Assembly (NCBI GenBank): GCA_027605045.1
Contig: JAQFWX010000001.1
Location: 3,100,001 to 3,164,000, forward strand
DNA length: 64,000 nucleotides
Reading direction: 5' to 3'
DNA from: Phallus indusiatus
Taxonomy: Eukaryota; Basidiomycota; Agaricomycetes; Phallales; Phallaceae
The notes under the pieces: generated by a model
The model's input: only the letters and a program-made list of their open reading frames with translations
Database searches by the model: none
Told to the model about the DNA's origin: nothing
Made by a program: the position numbers and the translations under genes
Shown here: positions 11,867-23,204 of the stretch, piece by piece
How the letters are laid out: every line of letters begins with the position of its first letter
Numbering within the stretch: the stretch's first letter is position 1

Positions 11867-12910
11867 ACTTCAAGCTCCGCGCTCAAACTTCTTGAATACC
11901 GTCCTGGTAAACTTGTTTTAGGCGTTCTACATCTAGTAATCTGCAATCATGAGCTGAATTTTGATGTTCATGTAATTCCTACCTAAAAACACGCGGAAGG
12001 CTTTCACGGCAGCTGGTATCGGTGTCAGGGTCAAATCATCTACATATCCTACCCAGAACCTACACAAATGGGCCAAGCTCTGTATCGCATCGTCTTCTGA
12101 TGGTATCAAGCATCTATCACCCATTAACTTCCGTCTTCAAGCGGATAAAATTGAACAGGACTTGCATGGTGTAACGCGACCCAAGTCCAAACCGAATCTT
12201 GCTTTCGGCATCAGTGGCCCGTATGCGTTGGTCACTACTCTCTGGTCAAAACAATCTAGATCCCGCCTCATTTGTGTTAGCTTTACTCATCATATTTCCG
12301 TTTACGTGAAACAAGAGAGGGTCAAACTGTTTCGTGTATATTTCTTGGTCGATACAGCTGACTAAAGCTCCAGAGGAGGACACGATAAAACACCACCGAC
12401 TCGGAGAGTAGAGGCCTTGTTCGGCATCAGCTGTCCTTTTCTCTTGCACTTAACTCCAATAAATCGATAGTACCAGGTTGTGGATCACAATACCTTTTAC
12501 AAATGGCAACCCAGTACGTGCTATGTATCAGCCTTGCTACTAAGAAGACCGACTGAATGCTTTGAGTGCAGCTCCTTAGACTCCTGTATCTTTTGCAAGA
12601 TTATCAAAGGTCCGCGGCGATAACTTTGCAACAGATAATCATCTTATTCCTAACAGAACAACATCTCTTTCTAAACAGGAGAATTGCCTAGTCTTAAACT
12701 GATAGAAACTGAGCGTTCGTACGTCAAAGTTATCGTCACTTTCCCACTCTCATCCATCTCATCAATTGATCGCATTACCAGCCTTTCTTTCTTGGACATT
12801 GGACCTATCTCTGAAGGACACACCCTGGTAATACCGAAATGTAAGCACAACTTTCACATCGTATACTGACGAAACCGGATGGATAACGTTTTCATAGATC
12901 ATGCTGTAAA
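11867..12910 (+). repeat. duplicated block, copy 2 (HIT upstream region and 5' exons)
   Basis: This is the partner of 8300-9310. Here the HIT exons are intact, so this is the functional copy. The duplication covers about 630 bp of upstream DNA plus the first exons. Confidence 0.75.
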
Positions 12911-13298
12911 GCTGCACGAAGTTCCGGATGAATACCTGCAGGATACACTCGTAGTCGCCAAGAAGATTGTCATAGCTTTAGGATGCGAGAACTACAACAT
13001 CCTTGAGGTACTAAACTTTCACAATGGCTCCTTTTTTGCACCATCTGATCCATCATTGTGTAGAACAATGGCAAAACTGCGCATCAGGTATGTTATTTTG
13101 AAAAGATAGACTGATGCATCGTGTTTCGTCATGAGACGTTCATACCCTTTTCAGCTTGTTGAACATGTGCACTTCCACGTCATCCCGAAACCAAGTGCTT
13201 CAAACACCGCGGGACTCGTTATCGACTGGCCCATTCAAACAGGCATTACTAAAGAAGACTTGCAAACACTCCATGCTCGGCTCCAAAGTAAACTGTGA
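12503..13298 (+). CDS. HIT-domain (HINT-like) nucleotide hydrolase
   Basis: Seven exons splice in frame: 12503-12513, 12572-12609, 12679-12718, 12782-12840, 12898-13007, 13064-13087 and 13155-13298. They give 141 aa, the usual length of a HINT-type protein. The N-terminus has the zinc-type CIFCKIIKGE. It is followed by FLDIGPISEGHTLVIPK, then NYNILENNG, and the catalytic histidine triad HVHFHVIPKP near residue 105. HIT proteins of this branch hydrolyse adenosine phosphoramidates and related nucleotides in cytosol or nucleus. The usual Gln before NNG is Glu here. The gene converges tail-to-tail with a second HIT gene 210 bp away, and a dead third copy lies 3.6 kb upstream. It is an old local duplicate rather than a foreign gene. 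Confidence 0.92.
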
Positions 13299-13507
13299 TA
13301 TACTACTAGAATACCATTCGTGATATGTTCATAGCTCCAAGGCGTATCTCACGAATCGTAGTCGTAACACAAACGGTTCTCTCATGTACATAAAAGCCAA
13401 ACTCACGTGATAACGTTTCAATATATCTTTTATTTTCTTTACTTCATAACCAATGGGACATTCTAAAATTACAACACGAAGGTGGAAACAACGAGACCCG
13501 CCTCGTT

Positions 13508-14312
13508 TTATAACCGCTTCTTAAGATCATCATATACACTCTGCAACTCGTCTTTGCTAGGAGACTGGGTAGGCCATCCAATAACAAGACCTTCAGTATC
13601 GGATGGCAATGGTTTCGGAATAACGTGGAAATGGACATGGTCAACCTCCTACGAAAACCAGCTTGTCAGCTGCGAAAAGTCTAGCAGCAAGTTGTAGCTA
13701 GCCTACCTGATGCGCGAATCTACCATTGTTCTGGAAAGAAGTGGAGTGTTCAACACTGGTATGACGATAATTAACGCAAAACACTTACCTGGAGGATGTT
13801 ATAGTTCTCGCATCCGATCGCCAGCGCAATCTTCTTTGCAATGGGTAATGTGTCCGCCATATATTCATCCGGCAGCTGGTGCAGCTTCTCCGCATGATCT
13901 AAAATAGTGTAGTCATTGAGTCAGATGCTGTACAAACGCGCGAGAGGGTTTGACAAACGGACATTTGGGAATGATCAAAGAGTGTCCCTTTGAAAGGGGT
14001 CCAATGTCCAAGAACGCGTATCTTCAATGTAAACGATAAACATGGCAATTATTCAAGTAAGAAACACAATATCTGCTTACGAGAAATCCGTTTCAAGTAA
14101 TTTGTAGCTAGGAATCTCTCCTGTACGGTATGTCAGCACCGAATCGATGACGAACGACGTCTTGCCGGGAAAAGACTACATCACGACGCTGGCGGACCTT
14201 TGATGATCTTACAAAAGATGCAAGTCGCTAGAGATCTACAACAACAACGACAACAATGAAAATCAGCCAAGTTTATATATGAAATCTAAGAGAATACAGA
14301 CTTGGCTGCCAT
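13508..14312 (-). CDS. HIT-domain (HINT-like) nucleotide hydrolase, second copy
   Basis: This is a convergent paralog of the gene at 12503-13298 with the same exon layout. The first exon is 11 nt (14302-14312, ATGGCAGCCAA, with a weak gtctgt donor). CIFCKIIKGEIPS follows, then FLDIGPLSKGHSLIIPK, then NYNILQ and NNGRFAHQ. The last exon carries the histidine triad HVHFHVIPKP and ends in a TAA at 13508-13510. The spliced product is about 140 aa. All key residues, including the Gln before NNG, are present, so this is probably the better conserved of the two active copies. The function is inferred from the family: hydrolysis of nucleoside phosphoramidates. Confidence 0.9.
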
Positions 14313-16609
14313 TTGAAAGTGATCGTGGGCCGTTCAAAAAGTGCCAGCGGTGGATGAACCAAATGAGTCCGGTATGCCTGGTCGTTATTATTCAGCAAGT
14401 CATGTGACCGACCATAGCGGGCGGCGTAGACGTCACTGGATCACGTTGACAGCGCTCAACTCCGTTCAAGAACCAAGCCGACCGGCGTCGTGTTGTGCGG
14501 TGCTGCTAACTCATCTCTCCCAGTTTTTTTTCGCGCAAATATAACGTCTTGTCCTTAACCTTCAGTCGCATGCACCCGAAATCAGGTCAATAGTACGGCT
14601 GTGCACGAGCGCGAGGAGCCAAGTTTAGAAACTTTATGTTCTTCCTTCCTCTCGATATCATCAACATGGTGTTGATTAGTGATGATGTTTTGCTCGTGTT
14701 TCATTTACCCAGGACTTACGTTATTGGATCACACTGTTTTTCTTTCTTTGTGACTTAACCAAACAACAAAGTAATAGCATCGAGGACTTGCCGAACTCAC
14801 ACAAGGTATATTAGAACGACTCGAGCTCCACACTTATTGACGTAAATTTGATATCAATATTATCAGTGATTTGGTCGCCTGATAACACTGATAGTACAGA
14901 GTCTTCAAACAAGGTTCCGAAATATATTCCTATCATAATACTGGACGTAAAATTATGCAAAATCTGTCAATGCCTGTGTAACGGTTGCTCGCCAATTTGG
15001 AGTTTTCCTCCAACCACCTGGTACCTCAGGCGAAATCACCTTCAGCGGAGTTGGCAATAAGTAGCATTAGGAACGGGGTTTAAGTTGAGTTCCCTCCAAT
15101 CAATATTTATCTTCAACGCACCAGCTGATTACAGCCAGGTTTTCACCAACTTCCTGTGACTCAAAGATATAACACAAAAATCATTATAACATGGTCACGA
15201 TGAGTCTACTAATACAACGGTCTCCTATCGGACTCGGGACCCAAAATCAATTGGATGTGTACATAGATCGAGACATTTTATACGGGCGGCCTTTATTACA
15301 GTCTTCAATTGCATGTCACAAAAATTTCAGAGCGTTCTTCTTGGCAAAAGAACTTCAGACCGAGCTCGCCGAGCCTATATACTCCATTTCAAACCGTAAA
15401 ACACGCCAATCTCTGGGTTCAAGCGTTTGTAACTATATTTAACATAGGGTCAAATATTCCCGACTGACACCTGGCGTTGCACATTCATACAAAAGTAGAT
15501 AGGACGACGTCAAACAAAGACAGCAGGGTTGTCCATTGTGGATTTGACCACAATAAGATATAAGGAACAATCTCGCGTGGGTTTGGGTGGATATTTTTGT
15601 CGAATCTTGCCGTACTTTACGTGTCCAAATCTAAATCCAAGCCACGTTTTATTTTTTTAAAACAAAGAAACGTTTCCAGAAATGAAAACCTTCTATCGAT
15701 CTATAGCTTCGCAGTAATCGTGCAGCTGAGCTATTATTGCACTAATGAAGAATTAGTCCGAAACAATGGGTTCACGTCGGTTAAGCCCTATCAAGATATA
15801 TCGGACTGATTTGTTGTCGTGTACTTGATGATACGAAGCCTTCTGCCAGGAAGTTTTCATTAAAGAATTTTTCAATCTTTTTCTTTACCTAATAGAATGT
15901 TACTGCTCGCTAACATTGCACATTTGACCTTAGCGCACAATGCTGCGAACGACTTTGAGGATAGCGCTAAATTAGCGAGGGGGTTATAGACGATCGATGA
16001 AAAGACTGATAAGGCTATCTGCCGTCCAACTCGGGGATCAACCTCAAATAAAATGCATGGTATTTCAGTAAACGAGGGCACTCACTCATTGCCGTTGCCG
16101 TTCGTCAAAAAAAAACGTGCTAAACCGAGTCCAGAATGAACTTCTAGCCCACTAGTAGACTCCTCTTCTGTGAAGACTATAATTTAGTTGACCGGCTACC
16201 CGAGTCTTGTGACTCCACCCCGGCGCGCTCCTTTATGTATTTTGCATGACCATTATTGGGTACATATTTCACTAAACCTTGCTCTCTAAAGCTTCCGTAC
16301 GGGTAACGCCTTGTATGTCAAAGAGGGGGCCATTTCTCGTTTCTTGACGATATTAGCCGAGACCACATTTCACAATCAGTTTTGAATCAGATTCGGACTC
16401 AGGGGAAACAACACCCTGAATTACGAACAATAGAATATCACTAAATTGGGAAAGCGAAGACGGGAATTACTGCATATATATGAGACCTATGATTTCCTTT
16501 CAGTTCCGCAGGTAGTAGTGCATTACCCTTTTACTCTCTCTCTTGGACTTTCTCTTTCTTTCTCGTTCGGATCTTTTCGTGCTACATTCGAAACTTTCAC
16601 ACTACGAAA
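14313..16609. other. 2.3 kb without a supported gene
   Basis: Only short frames (under 90 codons) occur, with no start context, splice pattern or family motif that I can support. A pyrimidine-rich run at about 16525-16565 just before the next ATG looks like part of the promoter/5' UTR of the GFA gene. Confidence 0.4.
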
Positions 16610-17204
16610 ATGGGTTGGCCTAGTTTCTTGCCTTACCAGGACGAGAAAATGCCCAGAAAGACCTATGAAGGCACATGTCATTGTGGCAAATTCCAGTTCG
16701 AATTTGATCATCCTATCGTAGAAGATGGTTTCCAAGTTTTGACCTGCAACTGTTCAATTTGTACTGCCAAAGGAGCCTTATACGTGTACGTAGCAGCCAA
16801 CTCTATTCTTCACTTCTGGAGCTGAACAATCTTCTGATCTTTCTGATTTTTAATATAGGTATCTTCTTGATCCTAAAACCCAATTCAGAGTCACAAAAGG
16901 TGACATCAAGGAGTTGATCGACTACCGATTTGATCGCAAGACTGTCGGTCACTTGTTTTGTGGGACTTGCGGTGCCAACTTGCTAGAAGATTTCCCACTG
17001 AACAATTCCCGAATAATAGCAGTCAACATGCGTTTTGCCAAGGGGCTCGACATAACTAAATTCAATCTGATGTACTTGGATGGTAAAAATATGTAAGAGT
17101 TGCTTCCTCTCGATCTCGTTTCATTCTCGCAATTCTGACGTTTTGACAATCAAACTCTCAGGCCAGACGTTGTTGCAGCGGCCGAGAAGGAATTGAATTC
17201 CTGA
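16610..17204 (+). CDS. GFA/CENP-V family zinc-binding protein
   Basis: Three exons (16610-16785, 16859-17092, 17162-17204) give 150 aa, the normal size for this family. The zinc ligands sit in the expected order: GTCHCGK near residue 22, TCNCSIC near residue 45 and FCGTCGANL near residue 95. The family fold is that of glutathione-dependent formaldehyde-activating enzyme. Most fungal members have no proven substrate, so a role in formaldehyde/glutathione adduct metabolism is only a family-based guess. A second in-frame ATG, 13 codons downstream, gives a shorter form that still keeps the whole domain. The gene stands alone, upstream of and on the same strand as the Hmp1-like gene. Confidence 0.93.
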
Positions 17205-17573
17205 GATTGATTAACACACTCTCTATAAATGCTAGAAATGTATTTTTTTTTACCGACGATGTCCCTAACAACACATGCAAATTCAAACTCTTTTCTTTCT
17301 GTACCATTTACATCGTCCTTCTTCTGAAAAGATGGAGATCATATGAACGGGGCACAGCCCCATCACCCTTCGACTTCTGGCTTATCAGGCTCATTCCGTT
17401 TGAGAATGTGCGTGTACGTCAGACCAGGCCCAGGCCCGTGCGATCACAGTTGATCGAAATCACGTGAACATCAACGCGTCGCGTCAATTAAACAAAATTC
17501 TACGCAGTTGCCGCGTGACGTCATACTCGTAAACTGCACAAGCGCGGGTGACCTTCACGAAAGAACCATCATC

Positions 17574-18074
17574 ATGTCTGAGTTTCTTCTTGAAGGCACA
17601 GGGAATGAACCTGATAAAAATGCAGGGCTATATCATTCTATTAAAGGAAGTGTAGTCGAAGCGGTATGGTTCCATTTAAATCACCACCCAAAAAGTAGTA
17701 ACCCGTGCATACCTAAATAGATCGGCCATATAATCGGCTCCAAAAGATGGGCTGAGAATGGAAAACGAGAACATGAAGAGGGAGAAGCCGAATACGAAGC
17801 AGGGAACAATAAGTGAGTGGGGGATGTTCCAATACCAGGCATAAAGCAGTCAGTTATTGTTTCTTTCTTTTTCGATGTAGAGGTTACGCCCAAGGGGTTG
17901 CAGATCAAGTGTCAGGGAAGGTTGATTCTGTCGCAGGAACTATCATCGGAGATAAAGAACTTAAAGAAAGCGGTATGTCAACGCGCATGTGATGGTAGCC
18001 CCAATGATAACATGTCGATAGGTCAGTTGCAACGAGACAAGGGGGAGGTATTAGAAAGAATCAACAAGTCCTAG
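17574..18074 (+). CDS. Hmp1/CsbD-like small protein (mismatch and cruciform DNA-binding type)
   Basis: Four exons (17574-17663, 17721-17812, 17881-17972, 18022-18074) splice with perfect phase to 108 aa. The product is highly hydrophilic and has the repeating pattern of this family: LYHSIKGSVVEAIG, then an EHEEGEAEYEAGN-like stretch, KGYAQGVADQVSGKVDS, GTIIGDKELKESG and QLQRDKGEV. The family is named after the Ustilago protein Hmp1, described as recognising mismatched and cruciform DNA, and is related to CsbD-like stress proteins. A stress or chromatin role is inferred from that. All splice boundaries are consensus GT-AG and nothing is missing. Confidence 0.88.
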
Positions 18075-18711
18075 AACCTCGAATAGTATGAAAGTACTTC
18101 TTGTCGCCACCGGGCATTTATGTATTCAATTGCATTAGTTGCCGGGATTAGATTGAATGAGGTCCACGAGGACTTTCATTCCCTTGCGTCAAAGGGATAA
18201 TACATTATGCATGTCTTTATGTATCAAAGAAACGATATTGAAAAAGCGCGTATCATTATCTTAATAGACTACTTCGGGTTCAGTTTACGGTGAGACATAC
18301 ATATCACAGGCAAATACAGTCGTGATCTTCCTCCGTCCTTATTATCCTTGGAATATCGCTTACGCATCTGCAACATATCAGGCTCCTATAAGGCATAGAG
18401 CGTTAAAGCGGTTGTTCGGTCTACTTACTCGTTCTGCAAGGTTCCGATAAGAAACGGGTTGTAACTCATTGCGAAACACGGATTCCCGTGAAATTGGAAT
18501 CGAGAGCTTAATTCATTTTTTTATCATAGAGCTTTCAGCTTTGAATATGAAAAGTCAAATGAAATAAATTGAACTTCGTAATCGCACACACTACTTCCAT
18601 TGGCTCTCAGTACTGACTGATAGTAATGAACAGACGATAATCTACAATCTCGTCAAAAAAACAAGAAAAAAACGACGATAAGAAAACAAAACCACTTGAA
18701 ACGAGTTGATG
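18075..18711. other. intergenic, convergent 3' ends
   Basis: This lies between the stop of the Hmp1-like gene and the stop of the E2 gene on the other strand. It is AT-rich, with no supported gene or RNA. Confidence 0.45.
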
Positions 18712-19884
18712 TCATTTCAAGAGTTCCTCGACAACTCTATCCTCTGATATATTGGGTACATTGGACCCTCGATAGTTTAATCTTCGTAACACATCGATCT
18801 GTGAAGATAGGAGGTATATCAACGGATGTTCGCAGAGATATTGTGTTGCGATTCTTACTACTTTACCACGGTCAAAGCCGAGTGATTCAAATTGTTCCAC
18901 ATGGGCACGTTCCAAACCGGCAATAGCAATCTCATCTTTCTATAAAACATGTGTCAGTAAACTTCCATTCCCCAGCAGGGTTACCCTTATCTACTAACTT
19001 CTTTCGACGCTTTAATGTTCGAAGCTGGTTTCTGGCCCTTTCCTTTGGGTGGAGCACCTGCATAAATTTCCGCCCAATATCGAGCTGTCTCGTCGAATGA
19101 ACTTCGAGATGTAGTGTAATGCTTAGCGACTAAATAGGTTTAATTAATTTCATTGACAGCGTGGAAGCATTATGAGAGAGATGGCTGATTTAACCTTCGG
19201 CGTCTTGAGGATCATTCGGTTCCGGGGAACAGAGCAAAGATTGTAAGGAGATCAAGGTGGATTTCAAAGTCAATACCGGCGACCAAGCATCTTTCAAAAT
19301 GTCTGGCAAACAAGTCAGTGAAAACCAATTCAAAACAAACAAACTAGCCATACCGAGACATATGGCCCCTGACGCCGAAGAAACATTGGGATGATAAACT
19401 TTACTTTAATAGAAACTATTCAGTCACGGCGCGATAGGAGGTAAGAGAGAACTCACGTAATGAACTTCATCTTGACTGGCTGAAAAGGATACGAGTCGGG
19501 AATTACAATGTCCTATAAAGTTTCGTATAGACAATTAGGAAAGATGGTTTCATTCGTTATTCATAAGATCGCGTGACATACTACATCGTACGTTCCGCCC
19601 TCGTATGGTGTTCCTTCAGGACCCGGAAAGGTTCCTTTGAGATGGAACGGGGAATCATCAATGAGCGAAATAGTAATATTCGATGTTTTATCATTTTTAC
19701 AATCTGGACAAGGCAGACGAATGAAAACCGGGAAAGCAGCGGGAAAGAAAGCAGGTTAGACGACTTTGGTAAAAGGGTTGGGCTATGGGGATGGGAAGTT
19801 CCCAGAGACCAGAAAAAAGGGGATGGCGAAGGCTGATAAATTACCTGCGATTTCTTTGTTGACTCTGCGAAGACGAGCATCCAT
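18712..19884 (-). CDS. E2 ubiquitin-conjugating enzyme with C-terminal UBA domain (UBC1/UBE2K type)
   Basis: Eight exons (19845-19884, 19582-19703, 19457-19512, 19354-19403, 19195-19302, 18999-19129, 18859-18939, 18712-18798) give 224 aa with every phase correct. The UBC fold is clear: [18 protein letters not shown], the HPN tripeptide in VYHPNV, and the active-site Cys in [15 protein letters not shown], near residue 90. A linker rich in Lys, Gly and Pro leads to a UBA domain ([31 protein letters not shown]). That architecture defines class II E2s such as yeast Ubc1 and human UBE2K, which extend Lys48-linked chains and act with the proteasome and the anaphase-promoting complex. The intron inside the UBA domain (18799-18858) is in frame, so a gene finder could wrongly read through it. 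Confidence 0.95.
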
Positions 19885-20503
19885 TTTTGCCAAGCTCAAC
19901 TATGCTGCAATTGGGTCGTTGGAAGAGATGCGATGTAGTTGTGGAAGATGGAGGAAGATTAGGGCTGGAAGACGAGCGAGTGGATGTCTGTTCGCGGGAC
20001 CAGATGGTTGGCGATTGCCGCGGGCGCTTATATGGCATCCGGATGTGCAACGAGGCTTAAGCTCAAAAGAATCCCGATCCATGTCCAATCATACGTTTAA
20101 TTGGACAGAATGGTCTTGGCTAATTATAGCTTATGATGAGTCAAAATATTTGGCTTCTACATCAAAATAAGAACTTCTAGTTTCATGTCATCAGCTACAG
20201 CGTATCCGAATCAACAATGGTTATCCGGATCCAATATAATTCACAGAGATATCCGAGCAGAATCTTATCGATTTTGAGTGATAAAGAAACTGATCGATAA
20301 TGTGGTCGTTGTGTTACGGTTCAGCATTACTAGTGAGTTGGAAAGCATCTTTCAAATTTGGAATTGAAACTGAATACCGAAGGAATACATATAATGTACA
20401 ACATCAGCGTCGCTTGCACGTCATATATGGTGCGGACTACATAATAACCACTCGTGACCCAAACCAAAAGAAAAACAAACGCAGGACAGGACATTGGTAG
20501 CTA

Positions 20504-22302
20504 CTAGTTGTAGTTGATCTTGGCAACGAGGTCAAGGCCCGGGGAAGGCGAAAACGCTACACTACTGAAGGAGAAAGTGTTACCTCCAGGCAACACATAG
20601 TTCTGAACCACAGACAGGTCAACATTCTGCAGATTGGAACTGGCGAAAGTTCTGACGGAAGAATCCACTTGGTTGATAGTGTCCTTGATATTGATGAAGA
20701 AGTTGACGAATGGATTTACCGAAGGGTCCATATCGCTGTTTGTATCCTGAGTAATTGGTGTGGCCGCACTGAGCTGTCCACCCGACACAACAGAAAGAGT
20801 GAACGTTTCCACTTTCTTTCTGTTGACAACGTCACCGGAGGCCGTTGAGAGATTCTTGGATATGCTCGTATGTACGACTTGGGTTTGCGTGACGACGATC
20901 GTGTTCCCGATGAACTGCACGCCCATGTGGTACGTCTGAGTGAACGACATCTTCCCGATATTTCCGTTGAGTCCGGCTTGATCAGAGCTTCCAGCACTAG
21001 GAGAAGTATAATCGAAAGAAAGGGCGGTAACACCGTCTGAACCTCCTTTACTGATAGTAATCGATGGGGTCTGACCATTTGTCATAGAAAAGCTGTATGT
21101 CGCTACGCTGCCCGAGTCTACACCCACTTTGACATTGAATGCGAAACAGTTAAGCATTGCGTAGGGAAGCAGGGCATTTTGTAAATAAGCCGCGAATGAA
21201 TCACGGTTGATGGAAAGAACACCGTCGTATTTGGCTTCCTCGGCTTCAGGAATCCAGTTCCATTTGAAATGATCCGGGGAAGGCTGCTTTTTGCCTCCCA
21301 CCAAGCAAAGGTAATCGAGCGTTGCTAGACCCGCAGCGTTCGGATCGGTAGAAACAGTGGTATTATCGCTGTCAAGATAGGCATTAACTTCGAAGTTGAT
21401 AGACGTAGGCTGGAGCGACCATGACGGCGAGGTATTACAGGCGACAGTAACACCAAGGAGTGGCGTTCCCGCAGCCTTCATCTGATCGAAGTAAAAAGTG
21501 ACGAACTTGGACTTGATCAAGGTGTAAGTATCGGAACTCGTGTCGAAGCCGGGTAAATCAAAGGTTGACATTAGACCGGGGGTTGTCAGGTCAAAGAGCA
21601 ACTGCTGAAGGGAGAACGCGTCGACACCGGTGTTCATGATCATCGATTGAACATTCGCTGGGAGGTTGGTGTAGACCGGGGAAGTAGTGTTGATTGGCCC
21701 GGAAGTGAAGTCCAAGTTGACAGTGGCTTGGAAGATAACAGGCTGCGCTGGTGTTTGGATGTAGTTTATCCAACTTGCTGCGCCACGCGGGCCATATGTC
21801 ATTTCGCACACAGAAAAAGTGGAGCACATCATGTTGAAAATGACTTGCGAGGAAGTATCATTAGACAGGTCCACCCAGCCCGGGAGCGTGACGCCAGAAG
21901 CAACGGCGGGGATGCCTATTTGAGCTTGGATGGCAAAGCTGAAGCCTGCATCGAAAAGGCTTCTGATTCTTGAATCCGTCAACGCTGTACCGGTAGGTAC
22001 GTCGAAAGGGTTGACGTTGTTTGACTGCGCCAACAGGTCGCTCAAAGAGATGGCAACCAGGTTGTTGTTTATATCGTAGGCGTAGTATTCGGAGATTCCT
22101 TGACTACTAACAAGGCCCTTGTTGAAAAGTTTTGTAAGGTTGTTATTGATGCTGTTTTGCGTAACGGCAACGACAAAGTCGTAGACGTTGCTGGCTCCTG
22201 CCAAATTAGAAGGCGTTGTGCTCCAGGCTGTGGCAGTGAGGTCAGTCACAGATGCAACAAGTGATAACGGGCTGCCATTGCAAACTTACCTGTGCTAGTC
22301 AT
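20504..22302 (-). CDS. 578-aa protein of unknown function
   Basis: A 13-nt first exon (22290-22302, ATG ACT AGC ACA G) joins a single 1.7-kb exon (20504-22227) through a consensus intron and gives 578 aa. A downstream in-frame ATG at 22249 would give 581 codons without splicing, but the spliced start has the better donor and acceptor. The protein is rich in Ser, Thr, Asn, Val and Phe in alternating patterns that predict mostly beta strands. It has no signal peptide, no membrane segment and few Cys. Segments such as DGVLSINRDSF and FVVAVTQNSINNNLTKLF resemble the start and repeat of lipid-binding TULIP-type beta sheets, but this is an impression only. I do not recognise the family. An 87-residue overlap on the other strand is a shadow. 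Confidence 0.85.
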
Positions 22303-23204
22303 GAGTGATAATGATGACGCTCTGTTGAAAAAAAAAAATTCATTGAGACGCGTTGTAGGAAAACAAATATTATAGAACCTACAAGTAGTGGGCAGTAAAG
22401 TGTCTGTTAGTGTTGGTGAGGATAAAATGCAGCGAATAGTTGGTCTTTTATACATGCAAAATGATCAATGCGCGAAAAAGGAAATGCAAGTAGAACGCGA
22501 GCAGTGGTCGAATGAAGTTAACCTGACATTGTGCAGGTGACTTTGACACATTGTGCTTCGACGCTAAACCTGCTTGCCTTCGCTTGTCAATGGGCACCTC
22601 CGGCACGAAGAATAAAATAATAAGCTGCGTCCTCGACATTTCATGGGCACTGTCAGGAACATTCTGCTAATGGGCACTCCTGACATATTGATATGAAGGA
22701 ACTCATGTCTAAGACAGCAGCTTCTGCGAATGGACTAGAATCGAATGAGGTTTTACGCTGATAGGATGAACGTAAGTTATAGACCAATTTATTGAGGCAA
22801 TAGCTCCAGAAACGGTAAAATCATGCCAAGAATCGAAGGATTCGTGTGCTTCGTCTAGAGATGGTGCCGCCGGTTCTAAATCGAACTTCGCATTACATTC
22901 GATAAATGGTGCGGTAGCCGGACATTATGGTTAAAAGGAAGACGCGAAGTATTAGATAAAAATAATCATCCAAAAAGTAAAAGGAAAAGAAAAGAGGAAA
23001 AAAAAAACCATTAATTGCGATGCAACGCTATAAACGGACAGTCTCAACATCATGATTGTGTTGGTTAGTCGGATATATTAGCGCCCAACATCGCCAGCTT
23101 TGCCGCCTTCACCGGAACTTCTGCAGGGACGGCGACGGCCTGTCACACGGTCACACCGCGACCGTGATCACTCCGAGCTCGCCCTCAAGCTCTCCGAAAA
23201 CAAC
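22303..23204. other. intergenic, promoter region of flanking genes
   Basis: This is the divergent space between the unknown 578-aa gene and the F-box gene. The segment 22855-22960 resembles 25260-25375 downstream of the F-box gene, which marks it as part of the F-box duplication unit. Confidence 0.45.

Noticed and set aside
14848..15809. Cluster of three small plus-strand frames as a gene
   Set aside because: Frames are short, unrelated, lack consensus splice joins and show no conserved motif.
20504..22302. Clostridial P47/OrfX-type protein
   Set aside because: Only loose resemblance in a few short segments; no motif strong enough to assert memb­ership, so left as unknown.
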